Assembly: GCA_965199185.1 (NCBI GenBank)
Contig: CBDAQW010000022.1
Location: 1-64,000 of the forward strand
Source of the DNA: Endozoicomonas sp965199185
GTDB taxonomy: Bacteria; Pseudomonadota; Gammaproteobacteria; Pseudomonadales; Endozoicomonadaceae
Direction: 5' to 3'
DNA length: 64,000 nucleotides
Made by a program: the position numbers and the translations under genes. This document shows positions 1 to 9,300 of the stretch, in pieces (the first letter of the stretch is position 1; every line of letters begins with the position of its first letter). Under the pieces are notes generated by a model that was given only the letters and a program-made list of their open reading frames with translations, had not been told where the DNA came from and did not search any database.

Positions 1-136
1 GACATTCACCGTCATTAAAGGGGCAATAAACTTTGCCCCAAGCATGGCCACCTCCGTATTTAACGCACCAGCCTTTACTCTCTGCATACTGTAAGGCAGC
101 TTCAATCTCTTTTTTCGGATGCTTTTTTCTGGGCAT
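1..136 (-). CDS. HicA-like small protein, 3' end outside window
   Basis: The minus strand reads an open frame from an ATG at 136 to the window edge (45 codons, no stop yet). The N-terminus is basic (MPRKKHPKKE), followed by a helix and then GWCVKYGGGHAWGK, which resembles the GSH-type turn of the HicA double-stranded-RNA-binding fold. Cysteines follow (YCPFNDGEC). Small conserved proteins of this kind are usually annotated as hypothetical. The toxin reading is only an inference from the fold-like motif, and no antitoxin partner can be seen because the gene runs off the window. It is divergent from hsdM. Confidence 0.55.
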   Translation of the reverse strand, partial: MPRKKHPKKEIEAALQYAESKGWCVKYGGGHAWGKVYCPFNDGEC

Positions 137-172
137 TTTGTTGCCTTGAAACAGGTTAGTTGTTGTTCTCTT

Positions 173-190
173 GGTTGTCAATCGACAACC
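173..190. promoter_or_regulatory. Inverted repeat, candidate operator
   Basis: Two perfect 7-bp arms, GGTTGTC and GACAACC, are separated by 4 bp. The repeat lies in the 167-bp gap between the divergent HicA-like gene and hsdM. The position suits a repressor or methylase-controller site, but no regulator gene is next to it. Function is inferred from symmetry and position only. Confidence 0.35.
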
Positions 191-303
191 GTGTGAGTTG
201 GTCGAATACAGAATGGTCAAGTGTGGTAGAAAATCGAACTCCTGCAAGCCAACAGGGGGTATAATCCCCCGCCATTATCATTGACTACTCTGGACACTCC
301 CTG

Positions 304-1920
304 ATGATCACAGGCGACCTCAAAAGCAAAATCGACAAGCTCTGGGAAGAGTTCTGGGTGGGGGGTATTACCAACCCGCTCACGGTGATTGAACAGATCA
401 CCTTCCTGATGTATTCCCGTATGCTGGATATGCAGGAGAGCAAGGACGAACAGCGCAAGATGCTGGCCGGTGTCGATTTTCATCCTCGCTTTGCGGCGCA
501 TCAGCAGGAGTGCCGGTTCGGGCAGTACAGCAATCTGGGCGCTGATGAAATGATGGAGATTGTGCGGGACGAAGTGTTTCGTCATTTCCGCAGTCTGTCC
601 GAACAGCGAAACGACGATGGTCTGTTAGCAGAATTTATGAAAGACGCCCGTCTGGAAATCGTCAAACCCAGCCTGCTGGTAAAAGCGGTAGAGATGATTA
701 AAAACCTGCCGCTGGACCGGGGCGACACCAAGGGCGACCTGTACGAATACCTGCTCAGCAAACTCACCACCGCCGGAATAAACGGCCAGTTTCGTACACC
801 GCGGCATATTATCCGGGCTATGGTGGAAATGATGGAGCCGAATCCGGCCCGTGGTGAACGTATTTGTGATCCGGCCTGTGGTACGGGCGGTTTTCTCTCC
901 ACCAGTTATGAATACCTGCTGGAAAAATACAGCTCTCTGGACAGCATTCATACCGAAACCGTCACCAATGAAAAGGGTGAGCTGGAACAGCAGCAGGTAT
1001 TCTCTGGTGATTTGCTCGGCGAATATCGTGATCATGTGGATACTGATATGTTCCACGGTTACGACTTCGACTCCACCATGCTCCGCATCGCCGCCATGAA
1101 CCTGATTATGCACGGCGTGGATCAGCCGGATATCCATTATCAGGACACCATGAGCCAGAGTTTTTCGGACCGTTATCCGGAAGCGTCGCACAACGGTTTT
1201 CATCTGATTCTTGCCAATCCGCCCTTTACCGGCACGCTGGATGAAGAAGATATCGACCCGGACATTCTCAAACTGGTGAAAACCAAAAAGACCGAGCTGC
1301 TGTTCTGCGCCCGTATTCTGCAAATGCTGAAGATCGGTGGCCGCAGTGCCACGGTTGTGCCTCAGGGGGTTTTGTTTGGTTCCAGCAAGGCGCATCAGAG
1401 TCTGCGTAAAACACTGGTGGAAGATAATCAGTTGGAAGCGGTCGTTAATCTGCCGTCCGGTGTGTTCAAACCTTATGCCGGTGTTGCTACGGCGATTCTG
1501 ATTTTCACCAAAGGCGGCGAAACCGATCATGTCTGGTTTTATGATCTGGAACACGACGGGTACAGTCTGGATGACAAGCGGAATCCTGTTGATAAAAACG
1601 ATTTGCCGCATCTGATTGCCAGTTGGAAACAATACCGCCTGAGTAAAAGTCTGCCTGCTGATGAATTTATTGGGCATAAATTTAAAGAGCTGTTAGGCGA
1701 TGCAAAAATTCCTGAACAGTGGGAAGACCGCACTCAGAAGGCATTTGTCGTACCCAGGGCTGACCTGAAAGCCAATAAATACGATCTCTCCATTAACCGT
1801 TATAAAGAAGTGGTGTATGAGGAAGAAGTGTACGATCCGCCGAAAGAGATTCTGGGGCGGTTGAAGGCGTTGGAAGCGGAGATTCAGAAGGAGCTGGGTG
1901 AGTTGGAGGGGATGTTGTGA
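304..1920 (+). CDS. hsdM: Type I restriction-modification DNA methyltransferase subunit HsdM
   Basis: This 538-aa protein is the N6-adenine methyltransferase subunit of a type I restriction-modification system. The N-terminal helical HsdM domain (about residues 5-140) is followed by the methyltransferase domain with the AdoMet-binding motif DPACGTGGF (about residue 190) and the catalytic NPPF motif (about residue 305). The length is normal. It would methylate adenine when assembled as M2S with the specificity subunit, whose start overlaps its stop by four bases (GTGA), indicating translational coupling. No hsdR lies on either side in this window, so from this sequence alone it is a methylation unit. 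Family assignment is secure. Confidence 0.95.
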   Translation: MITGDLKSKIDKLWEEFWVGGITNPLTVIEQITFLMYSRMLDMQESKDEQRKMLAGVDFHPRFAAHQQECRFGQYSNLGADEMMEIVRDEVFRHFRSLSEQRNDDGLLAEFMKDARLEIVKPSLLVKAVEMIKNLPLDRGDTKGDLYEYLLSKLTTAGINGQFRTPRHIIRAMVEMMEPNPARGERICDPACGTGGFLSTSYEYLLEKYSSLDSIHTETVTNEKGELEQQQVFSGDLLGEYRDHVDTDMFHGYDFDSTMLRIAAMNLIMHGVDQPDIHYQDTMSQSFSDRYPEASHNGFHLILANPPFTGTLDEEDIDPDILKLVKTKKTELLFCARILQMLKIGGRSATVVPQGVLFGSSKAHQSLRKTLVEDNQLEAVVNLPSGVFKPYAGVATAILIFTKGGETDHVWFYDLEHDGYSLDDKRNPVDKNDLPHLIASWKQYRLSKSLPADEFIGHKFKELLGDAKIPEQWEDRTQKAFVVPRADLKANKYDLSINRYKEVVYEEEVYDPPKEILGRLKALEAEIQKELGELEGML

Positions 1921-3110
1921 GTAGCCACTGGTCGAAAGTAAAACTTGGCTCTTTGTGCAGCGTTGTAACCAAGGGAACCACTCCTACCTCTGTCGGTATG
2001 GACTTCACAAATCAAGGTATCCCATTTTTGAGAATTACAGATATTCAGAATGGTCATTTAACTCTGAATAATGTTTTGTATATTTCTCAAGAAACTCATA
2101 ACAGTTTGAGTAGGTCAAAGATAAAATCTGGAGATTTATTAATTACGATTGCTGGCACCATCGGAAAAACAACAATAGTTCCTGATGGGTTTCCTGAGTG
2201 TAATTGCAACCAAGCATTAGCAATTGTCCGTTTTGATGAGAGTAAACTTTTTCCGTTATTCTTGCTTCATTGGTTAAGTAGTCCTGAAGCTGATAGGCAA
2301 ATTCGCGGCAAGAAAGTAACGGCAATTATCTCAAACTTGAGTTTAGGACAAATTAAGGAGCTGGAAATCCCACTCCCCCCACTGCACGAACAAAAACGCA
2401 TCGCCGCCATTCTGGATAAAGCCGACCAGCTACGCCAGAAACGCCAGCAGGCCATCGGCCTCGCCGACGAATTCCTCCGCAGCGTATTTCTGGATATGTT
2501 TGGTGATCCGGTGACTAATCCGAAGGGGTGGGAAACGCCAGAACTTGAGTCTTGTCTATTGTTTCTGACGAGTGGCTCAAGAGGTTGGGCGAAATATTAT
2601 TCAGAAGCAGGTAGCAAGTTTATTCGAATCCAGAATGTTGGTAAAAATGAGTTACTTCTAGATGATATGGCTTATGTAAATGCTCCAGAGGGTGCAGAAG
2701 CGATACGAACCAAAGTCCAATATAGGGATGTGCTATTGTCCATTACCGCCGATTTAGGAAGATCCGCTCTGGTCACCAAAGAAGTCAAAGGCGGACATAT
2801 CAATCAGCATCTAGCCTTGCTAAGAGTTGATCAAAATAAGCTAAACCCCAGATATTTATCAGCATACCTTTCATCAAACGGTGGCGTAAAACAATTCGAG
2901 CTGAAGAATAAGTCAGCAGTTAAGTCGGGACTAAATTTCACTGACATTAAAACATTGGATGTGCTATTGCCCCCAATAGAACTACAGAACGAATATGAGA
3001 AAAGTTATGAGTGCGTTCAAGAATTCAAGACGAAACTATCATCTGCAAATATTGACTATGAAGAGCTATTCAACTCCCTAAGTCAAAAAGCCTTCGCCGG
3101 AGAGCTATAA
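1917..3110 (+). CDS. hsdS: Type I restriction-modification specificity subunit HsdS
   Basis: This 397-aa specificity subunit starts at GTG overlapping the hsdM stop. It has the usual duplicated layout. The first target-recognition domain (about 1-150) ends in LPPLHEQKRIAAILD, followed by a conserved coiled-coil spacer (about 160-195). The second target-recognition domain (about 205-345) ends in LLPPIELQNEYE and a second, shorter helical region. Each recognition domain reads one half of a bipartite DNA target. The two halves are AT-richer than the conserved spacers, as is common because target domains are exchanged horizontally. The target sequence cannot be deduced by eye. Confidence 0.92.
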   Translation: MSSHWSKVKLGSLCSVVTKGTTPTSVGMDFTNQGIPFLRITDIQNGHLTLNNVLYISQETHNSLSRSKIKSGDLLITIAGTIGKTTIVPDGFPECNCNQALAIVRFDESKLFPLFLLHWLSSPEADRQIRGKKVTAIISNLSLGQIKELEIPLPPLHEQKRIAAILDKADQLRQKRQQAIGLADEFLRSVFLDMFGDPVTNPKGWETPELESCLLFLTSGSRGWAKYYSEAGSKFIRIQNVGKNELLLDDMAYVNAPEGAEAIRTKVQYRDVLLSITADLGRSALVTKEVKGGHINQHLALLRVDQNKLNPRYLSAYLSSNGGVKQFELKNKSAVKSGLNFTDIKTLDVLLPPIELQNEYEKSYECVQEFKTKLSSANIDYEELFNSLSQKAFAGEL

Positions 3111-3115
3111 TCCTT

Positions 3116-3146
3116 CCTCGCTCCCATGCTCCAGCGTGGGAACGAG
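3116..3146. repeat. Intergenic palindromic repeat, copy 1
   Basis: The stretch runs CCTCGCTCCCATGCTCCAGC and then GTGGGAACGAG. Its start resembles the left arm at 3266, and its end (GTGGGAACGAG) matches the end of the unit at 3340. It begins six bases after the hsdS stop. It is a REP-like dispersed repeat rather than a gene; there is no T-tract to make it an intrinsic terminator. Confidence 0.6.
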
Positions 3147-3185
3147 AACAACCCGACTATTTAACAAGCTACGATTTCCGTTTCA

Positions 3186-3262
3186 TTGCTATACATAAAA
3201 AAGGTTTATATCAGATTTGTGTATAGCAAAAGCCTGATTGGTTGCTATACATAAAAATGGTT
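3186..3262. repeat. Short direct and inverted repeats (TTGCTATACATAAAAA)
   Basis: TTGCTATACATAAAAAAGGTTT at 3186-3207 recurs as TTGCTATACATAAAAATGGTTT at 3242-3263. Between them lies the inverted form GTATAGCAAA at about 3220-3230. The three copies can form alternative hairpins. The stretch lies between two REP-like units. No gene is visible here. Confidence 0.55.
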
Positions 3263-3265
3263 TTT

Positions 3266-3340
3266 CCTCGCCCCCATGCTCCTGCGTCGGAGTGTGACGA
3301 ACTGGAGGTATGCATTCCCACGCGGGAGCGTGGGAACGAG
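3266..3340. repeat. Intergenic palindromic repeat, copy 2 (inverted pair)
   Basis: A left arm CCTCGCCCCCATGCTCCTGC and a right arm CACGCGGGAGCGTGGGAACG are imperfect reverse complements and could fold into one long hairpin. The unit is the paired form of the copy at 3116. It sits just downstream of sodB, which ends at 3349 on the other strand. Confidence 0.6.
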
Positions 3341-3348
3341 AGCATAAA

Positions 3349-3927
3349 TCAGGCGTAATTTGCTGCAGCAAATTCCCAGTTCACCAGCGCCCAGAAAGCT
3401 TTCAGGTAATCAGGGCGGACATTGCGGTAATCAATGTAGTAAGCGTGTTCCCACAGGTCGCAGGTCAGCAGAGGTTTCTGCTCGGTGGTCAGCGGGGTGG
3501 CTGCGTTGCTGGTGTTGACGATTTCAACAGAACCGTCAGGGTTTTTCACCAGCCAGGTCCAGGAAGAACCAAAGTTGTTGACGGCCATTTCCGAGAATTT
3601 GGCAACAAACTCGTCAAAAGAACCGAAAGCCTTGTTAATGGCTTCAGCCAGTTCACCTTCAGGAGCACCGCCACCATTCGGGCTCAGGCAGTTCCAGTAA
3701 AAAGTGTGGTTCCAGATCTGAGCCGCATTGTTAAAGATTCCGCCTTCAGACGTTTTAACAATGTCTTCCAGACTTTTGTTTTCCAGTTCAGTGCCTTCGA
3801 CCAGGCCGTTCAGCTTGACCACATAAGTGTTGTGATGTTTGCCGTAGTGGAAGTCCAGAGTTTCTTTGGAGATATGAGGTTCCAGAGCATCGCGCTCATA
3901 AGGCAGTGCAGGCAGTTCAAAGGCCAT
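3349..3927 (-). CDS. sodB: Superoxide dismutase, iron type
   Basis: This 192-aa cytoplasmic Fe/Mn superoxide dismutase converts superoxide to oxygen and hydrogen peroxide. The start at 3927 gives the family N-terminus MAFELPALPYERDALEPHIS; an in-frame extension to 4080 is rejected because family proteins begin at this methionine. Metal ligands are visible in HYGKHHNTY, NHTFYWN and DLWEHAYY. Length and sequence pattern fit the iron enzyme of gammaproteobacteria, though metal choice is not proven by sequence. It stands alone, transcribed toward the repeat cluster. Confidence 0.95.
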   Translation of the reverse strand: MAFELPALPYERDALEPHISKETLDFHYGKHHNTYVVKLNGLVEGTELENKSLEDIVKTSEGGIFNNAAQIWNHTFYWNCLSPNGGGAPEGELAEAINKAFGSFDEFVAKFSEMAVNNFGSSWTWLVKNPDGSVEIVNTSNAATPLTTEQKPLLTCDLWEHAYYIDYRNVRPDYLKAFWALVNWEFAAANYA

Positions 3928-4216
3928 GTTTTTTTCTCCACTAGCGTTGGAATAGTGTATAGACTGATTCAAAGGCGTAAATGCGATTGAATCGTATTTG
4001 ATTTTTTGCTTTATCGATTGAACGTCGGATGCTGGCGATAGTAGCATTGCGGGTTGTCGTAATCCAAGTTCGTTTTTCACTGTTTTCCATTGAAAGTTGC
4101 GATCTTGCTAATATATTTTTTCTATAGATGAGCTTCGGGCTTGGGCTGAATAGCGGTTTCTTCTACAATGACTTTCGTTCTTGTACTGACTAACCATGAT
4201 GTGAGAGGGCAGAGCG

Positions 4217-5053
4217 ATTAGTAAGGATAATCAAGGCTTTTCCATTTCCGCCGATGAACGGCCTGATCGCCGTCGTGCCGGAAACGGAAGCCGTCAGCCT
4301 AATGGCGGCAATACTGCAGTAAAAAATAGCACTGGCAATAGCGGCGGCCATCATGCGGGTGCCATGATGTGGGTGTTTTTTCTGATCCTGATCATTGTCA
4401 CAGGTGCTGGTGCCTGGCAAATGTATAAGCTACAACAGACCCTTATGGCGACGCAGAGTGAACTTTTGCAGACTAAGTCATCCTTAAATAAAGTGACCGG
4501 GGATGTTTCTGCCGCTGGTGCCACTATTAGTCAGAGTGATTCTACTTTTCGGTCTGAACTGAAGACAGTGGATTCTGAGATTCGCAAACTCTGGGATGTG
4601 TCTAATAAACGTAATCGCCGCTGGATTAACGACAACAAAGCAAACATTGTCAATAATGCCAAAAAGCTGGATTCAATCTCTGTTGATGCGACAAAAGCGA
4701 TGGACCTGGCCCAGCAGGGCAGAGACAATACCACCAAAATTCAGTCGAGACTGGCAGAAGTTGAGCAGCTGATTAAAGCGGTGACGACTGAGCATCTGGT
4801 TGCGAATACCGATCTGGCTGCTAACATGGAAAAGCTGCATCAGGAGATGGATCGTCTTGAAGGTTTATTTGCCGAGCAACAGCGTATTGAATCTATAATC
4901 AGTGATTATGTAACCAGACAACAGACGCTGAATAATAGTTTTAGTTCGTTTCGTACACAAACCAACCAGCGTATTCAACAATTAGAAAATTCTGTGCGGG
5001 ATCTGGCTAAGTTTAATGCGCCTCAGACGCAGGAGCTATCGAGTATTCAGTAA
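4217..5053 (+). CDS. Single-pass membrane coiled-coil protein, probable ATT start
   Basis: No named family is recognised. The frame from 4364 (ATG) is open back to a stop at 4202. A strong Shine-Dalgarno GAGAGGG at 4203-4209 lies seven bases before ATT at 4217, and no ATG, GTG or TTG exists between. Starting at ATT gives 278 aa: a 49-residue hydrophilic Gly/Asn/Arg-rich cytoplasmic tail (SKDNQGFSISADERPDRR...), one transmembrane helix (about 50-70, MWVFFLILIIVTGAG), then a long alpha-helical coiled coil in the periplasm. A 229-aa form from ATG 4364 is the alternative. It precedes the lipoprotein at 5103 by 49 bp, probably one operon acting at the envelope. Confidence 0.7.
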   Translation: MSKDNQGFSISADERPDRRRAGNGSRQPNGGNTAVKNSTGNSGGHHAGAMMWVFFLILIIVTGAGAWQMYKLQQTLMATQSELLQTKSSLNKVTGDVSAAGATISQSDSTFRSELKTVDSEIRKLWDVSNKRNRRWINDNKANIVNNAKKLDSISVDATKAMDLAQQGRDNTTKIQSRLAEVEQLIKAVTTEHLVANTDLAANMEKLHQEMDRLEGLFAEQQRIESIISDYVTRQQTLNNSFSSFRTQTNQRIQQLENSVRDLAKFNAPQTQELSSIQ

Positions 5054-5102
5054 CTGTTCTGGCTCCTTGCCCTCAGCACCTAATCATAAAAAACGGTGAT
5101 TA

Positions 5103-6035
5103 ATGTTCAGGAAAATAGTAGGGATTGTGGTCACCGGTGCAGTGTCTGTGACTCTGGCAGCCTGCTCTTTCGGCAAGATCGATTGGCTGAATCCCACTTC
5201 TGAACCTGAAACAGTCGGGTCTGTGCCAACCTGGAGCTATCAGCGTGAGTTTAACGCTGTTTTGCCGGAGTCACTATCACAGTTGACGGGTGGGCAGGTG
5301 ATGATCAAAGGGCAATGCCACTTCAGCGGCAAGATGATGAAGGCCGGGTTTACCAGGCAGAAGACGATTTTGATGCCACTGTTGAGAGCCGATGAAGATG
5401 GAACTCTGGCTCCTGCTTTTAAAGAAAGCCTGCCTGTTTACCAGTCACTTGATTCGTTCCTTAATCTTGCGCCGGAGTCGGATAGCTTTCAGCTCTTCCA
5501 ACGTTGGATTAGTAGCCTTGAGCACGCTTGCCCGGAAGGGTTGAACCGGGAACTTTCTTCGTGTTCCTTCAAGCAGGTTTATACGTTGAATGGGCTTTGG
5601 GGCAGCCATTCACTTTACAACTTTGAGCGTGTAAACCACTGGTTAGGTAAGGCAGGTGATAACCGCTATCTCCTTATTCCCGGCTTCAGTCTGCTCACTT
5701 CGAAGGCGGCGTTAAATTTGAGATATTCGCCAAATACCAACCCCATTGTGCAAAAAACGGCTTTTGAGCGCATTGCTATGGTCTCACAGCACCTCGGAAG
5801 ACCGTCTCTGGACTGGTTGAAACTGAATGAACAGGGGCAGCTCGGGTCAGAGCTGATCAGCTCCGGACGTTGTTCCGTGAGTTGGCAGGAGCTGGAGCAG
5901 CTTCGTGATCGTAAGGGGGAGTCGCATTTATCACCGGCTCGGCTTAACCAGATAGATGTGGCCTTAACGCCAGTTTTGCAGCGCTTTATGAATGAAGCCC
6001 TGTCACATTTAAAACTATCGAAACAACAACAATAA
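5103..6035 (+). CDS. Predicted lipoprotein, unknown function
   Basis: This is a 310-aa protein with a lipoprotein signal peptide: MFRKIVGIVVTGAVSVTL followed by the lipobox LAAC, giving an acylated Cys at about residue 21. The residue after Cys is Ser, so outer-membrane sorting is expected. The mature part has several cysteines and no transmembrane segment. No domain is recognised. It follows the coiled-coil membrane gene by 49 bp on the same strand and the two probably form one envelope operon. Confidence 0.75.
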   Translation: MFRKIVGIVVTGAVSVTLAACSFGKIDWLNPTSEPETVGSVPTWSYQREFNAVLPESLSQLTGGQVMIKGQCHFSGKMMKAGFTRQKTILMPLLRADEDGTLAPAFKESLPVYQSLDSFLNLAPESDSFQLFQRWISSLEHACPEGLNRELSSCSFKQVYTLNGLWGSHSLYNFERVNHWLGKAGDNRYLLIPGFSLLTSKAALNLRYSPNTNPIVQKTAFERIAMVSQHLGRPSLDWLKLNEQGQLGSELISSGRCSVSWQELEQLRDRKGESHLSPARLNQIDVALTPVLQRFMNEALSHLKLSKQQQ

Positions 6036-6334
6036 GTATTCGCCAAAAGTCAGTCGTTGTTGACGATGAATCCCATCCAATCAATAAAGCCGAACAAAAA
6101 ATTCATGGCAGACTGAATCCATTGATAACAGATTATCCAATTATTGTGAATTTATGTCCCTGTATTCACCCTTGTTGATTACTGTTTGCTAGCCTGAAAA
6201 CTATAAGCTGAAAGATCATCCTGCTTTTCAAAAGAAAGTAATAGAAATGATCTTTTTAATTTTTTGCCTGAGCGGTATGGGCAACCTTAAAAACAATCTT
6301 TGGATTGATTTAACAGAGCGATGCCGTAATCAGG
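6036..6334. other. Intergenic region before the giant coiled-coil gene
   Basis: This is 299 bp of AT-rich sequence with no convincing open frame or RNA gene. It probably carries the promoter of the 6335 gene, but no clean -35/-10 pair at 16-18 bp spacing is visible. A three-codon mini-frame, ATG CCG TAA, sits at 6323-6329 just before the start. Confidence 0.4.
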
Positions 6335-9300
6335 ATGGAATCAAATAGCCCCCCAAATAGCAGTGGACAACTGCCCCCAGGCTGGAAGATAGATTCTGGC
6401 CGCCTGCATCCCGATGGATCGCAACGGGATGATGCTCAGACAGTTACGGTCAACGGGAAACAGATTCCCAGCGGTGAACCTCCTGAAAGTAGGGCTCTGC
6501 AGTATTGGAATGTGACGGGTGTACACCCTGTTATTCCCAAAATCCCTAAGCCTTTACCCATCAACCAGGTTGGTCAGATTGGTGAGAGGGTTCGTGAGGC
6601 GGTGCTTAGCCAGCTTGAGCAAATGAAACCGGATATAACCGCCGACCAGATTCGTTGGGTCAGTGAATCCCATAAAGAGCAAATGCTGGCCAGAATAGCT
6701 CAGGTTAAGCAAAGTCTTGGCATGCCGGAAGTGAAGCAGACATTATTGATCGATTTTGATGAAGATGATGATTGTGAAAAAGTTATTTCACATGCGCTAA
6801 AGTCGATTGGTCTCCGGCTGCAACAAACGGAGCAAGACATGCTTCAGCGTGTTAATGCAGATAATAAAAATGTAGAAACCTGGAAAGCAGGATTTAAAGA
6901 AGCAGGCACCCTCCATAAGGCATGGACGGATTTACATAATGTAGTAGTAGAGATTTGTCGTCATGAACCGCTGATTATTGAAACGCCGCCCCATACTCTA
7001 CCCCCTTCGAGTGCTTACAGTGCTGATTTAATGGATATGGATATAGAGGTGTTGCCAACGCCGCCTATGGATTCATTGGAGAGGAAGGAGGTGTCGGAAG
7101 ATCGTTTTTATGAGCTGGAACAGCGATTGATCACTCAACAGAATCAGCTAAATGCGCTGATGCAGGCTCAAGCTGAGGAGCAGCAAAGAGCATTTCAACA
7201 GCAGTTGGCTATCAAAGAGCGACAGATTAGTGCACTTCAGAATTCACAGGTATCCCTATCAGCCAGTAATGTTCGGCTGCAGGAAGATTTAACGGCGCTG
7301 AAAAGCAAAATATCCACCACGGAGTCTAAAGCTCAACCTGACAGCATTGAATCGGATTTTTACAGCAGACTGAGAGAGTCTGAGCAGAAAATAAAAGTCC
7401 TTCAGCTCGAAATAGAGCGAGAAAAAGAAGCTTCGTCGGCTTCTGGTTTGAAAGCCAGTGAACAATTACAGACTCAGGGTGATGAAATTAACGCCCTGAT
7501 ATCTGAAAGAAATAACCTCCAACGTACCAGTGAAGAGCAAGCTAAAGAAAATCACCGGCTTAATGTCAATAATGGGCAGCTGGAAGATAGCCTCCGACAG
7601 GCAGAATATAAAATTGTTGAGTTGCAGGGACAGGTCTCTGATATTGACAATGCTCTAAGGGAGAAAAACGAAGAATTAGCCAGAGCTCTTGCTTTCTTTG
7701 ATCAGGAGAAAAAGAACCTTGAATCAGCCCACGATGAGCAATTATTGAATGAACAGGGCAAGCTATCGGGTCTGGAGCAGCAACTCAGTCAATATCAGGC
7801 AGACTTGAATCAGCAAAAATCGATCGGTGATAATCTTGTTGCTGAACTGGATTCGGCGAATCAGCTGCTTTCAGGTATCAGATTGCAACTGGAAACCTCC
7901 GAACAGAATTATTCTGAAGCAAAAGATAAAATAGATGCACTCACTGCTGAATTAATCCACGCTGCTGAACAGCATAAACGACAGTTTGATGCCTTGCAGC
8001 CTCAGTTAGATGAACAGCAAAAAGAAGCCCTGAAACAACTGAGACAAACTCTCGATAGTGAAGCAGGACAAAGGCTACAGGATGCATTAGAGCATCAGAA
8101 ACAGTCGCTGGAAAGTAAAGCCGAAGCCCGATTACAGGAAGCATTGCAGCCCGTTAGCCAGCAGCTATCGGAAGCGCACCAAACCATCACTCGGTTGCAG
8201 GATGAACATAGCTGTCTGAGAGAAAAACAGAGTGAACTGATTATTGAGAATCAGAGTATATTGTCACAGAAAGAGAAAGATCTTGAAGCACTCAGACAGA
8301 AGCTGGAACAACAGGATGCTCAGCATAAAGCGGTTGAGGAAACGTTGAACAGGCGAGTCAAAGAACTTCTTGATAGCGAGGCTGAAACCAGGGAAAGTGG
8401 AGCCGCGAATAGTCAGGTAGCAGCGGCTATGAATCAACAACTGACCCGTTCTATCAAAACGCTTAATCAGGCATTAACTGATGAGAAAGCTGATAAAGAA
8501 AAGTGGCAAACTCGCTTCAGTGAGCTTGAACGTCAGTCAAAAGACAGTAGTGAAATTCAGGATAAGGAAATTGAATCTCTTCAGAATCAATTAACGCATC
8601 AAATTGACAGGGCAGAGCAATTATCTGTACAGATCGCAGGTCTGGAAAAAAAATATGCACAAGTGGCAGACAGCAGTATTGATTTAAACCGTCAGATAAA
8701 GACGGCGAATGAAGCACTTAATAGCAGCCGGCGTGCACTAGAATTTGAAACTTCAGAAAAAACGGAATTACAGATAAAACTCAATGAAGCTCATTCAGAA
8801 AGAGATAAAGCACAAAGAAAGATGATTACACTGCAGGCGGAAGTAAAACGACTGACGCCACCGGAAACGACAGATAAATCGGTTCAGGCAGAACCTACAA
8901 TCGCTGAAATGTCAATCCAGCATGATGAGAATGACTATATTCACGACTTTATCAGGGAATGGAGAGAGAAAAACGACTCAGACATATCGACACCCAGTAC
9001 GTCATCGGATTTTGAGTCTTTACCATCCGAAGGGAGTAATACCAGCAGCAGGGTTAGCGACCTGGAAGATGAACTGGCTGAATCAAAACGACTGAGCAGT
9101 CGCGGGTTAAAAGGGCTGGAGCTATTGGCAGATAGTGTTTACGACCAGCTTGCTGGTATTGAGGGAACCAATGGTAAGGATCTATGGTTGGATCTGGCAG
9201 TTAATAATCTGAAAACCCGATATAAGAATCTCAGTATTAAGCTGGCTCATAACAAACAAATCCTTGAAAAGCAGGACAGAGAACAGGTGAATACTTCCAC

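Noticed and set aside
625..1677. 350-aa open frame antisense to hsdM
   Set aside because: It is a shadow of a strongly conserved methyltransferase gene, with no ribosome binding site or recognisable domain.
3928..4080. N-terminal extension of sodB
   Set aside because: Family proteins begin at MAFELP; the upstream residues show no family similarity.
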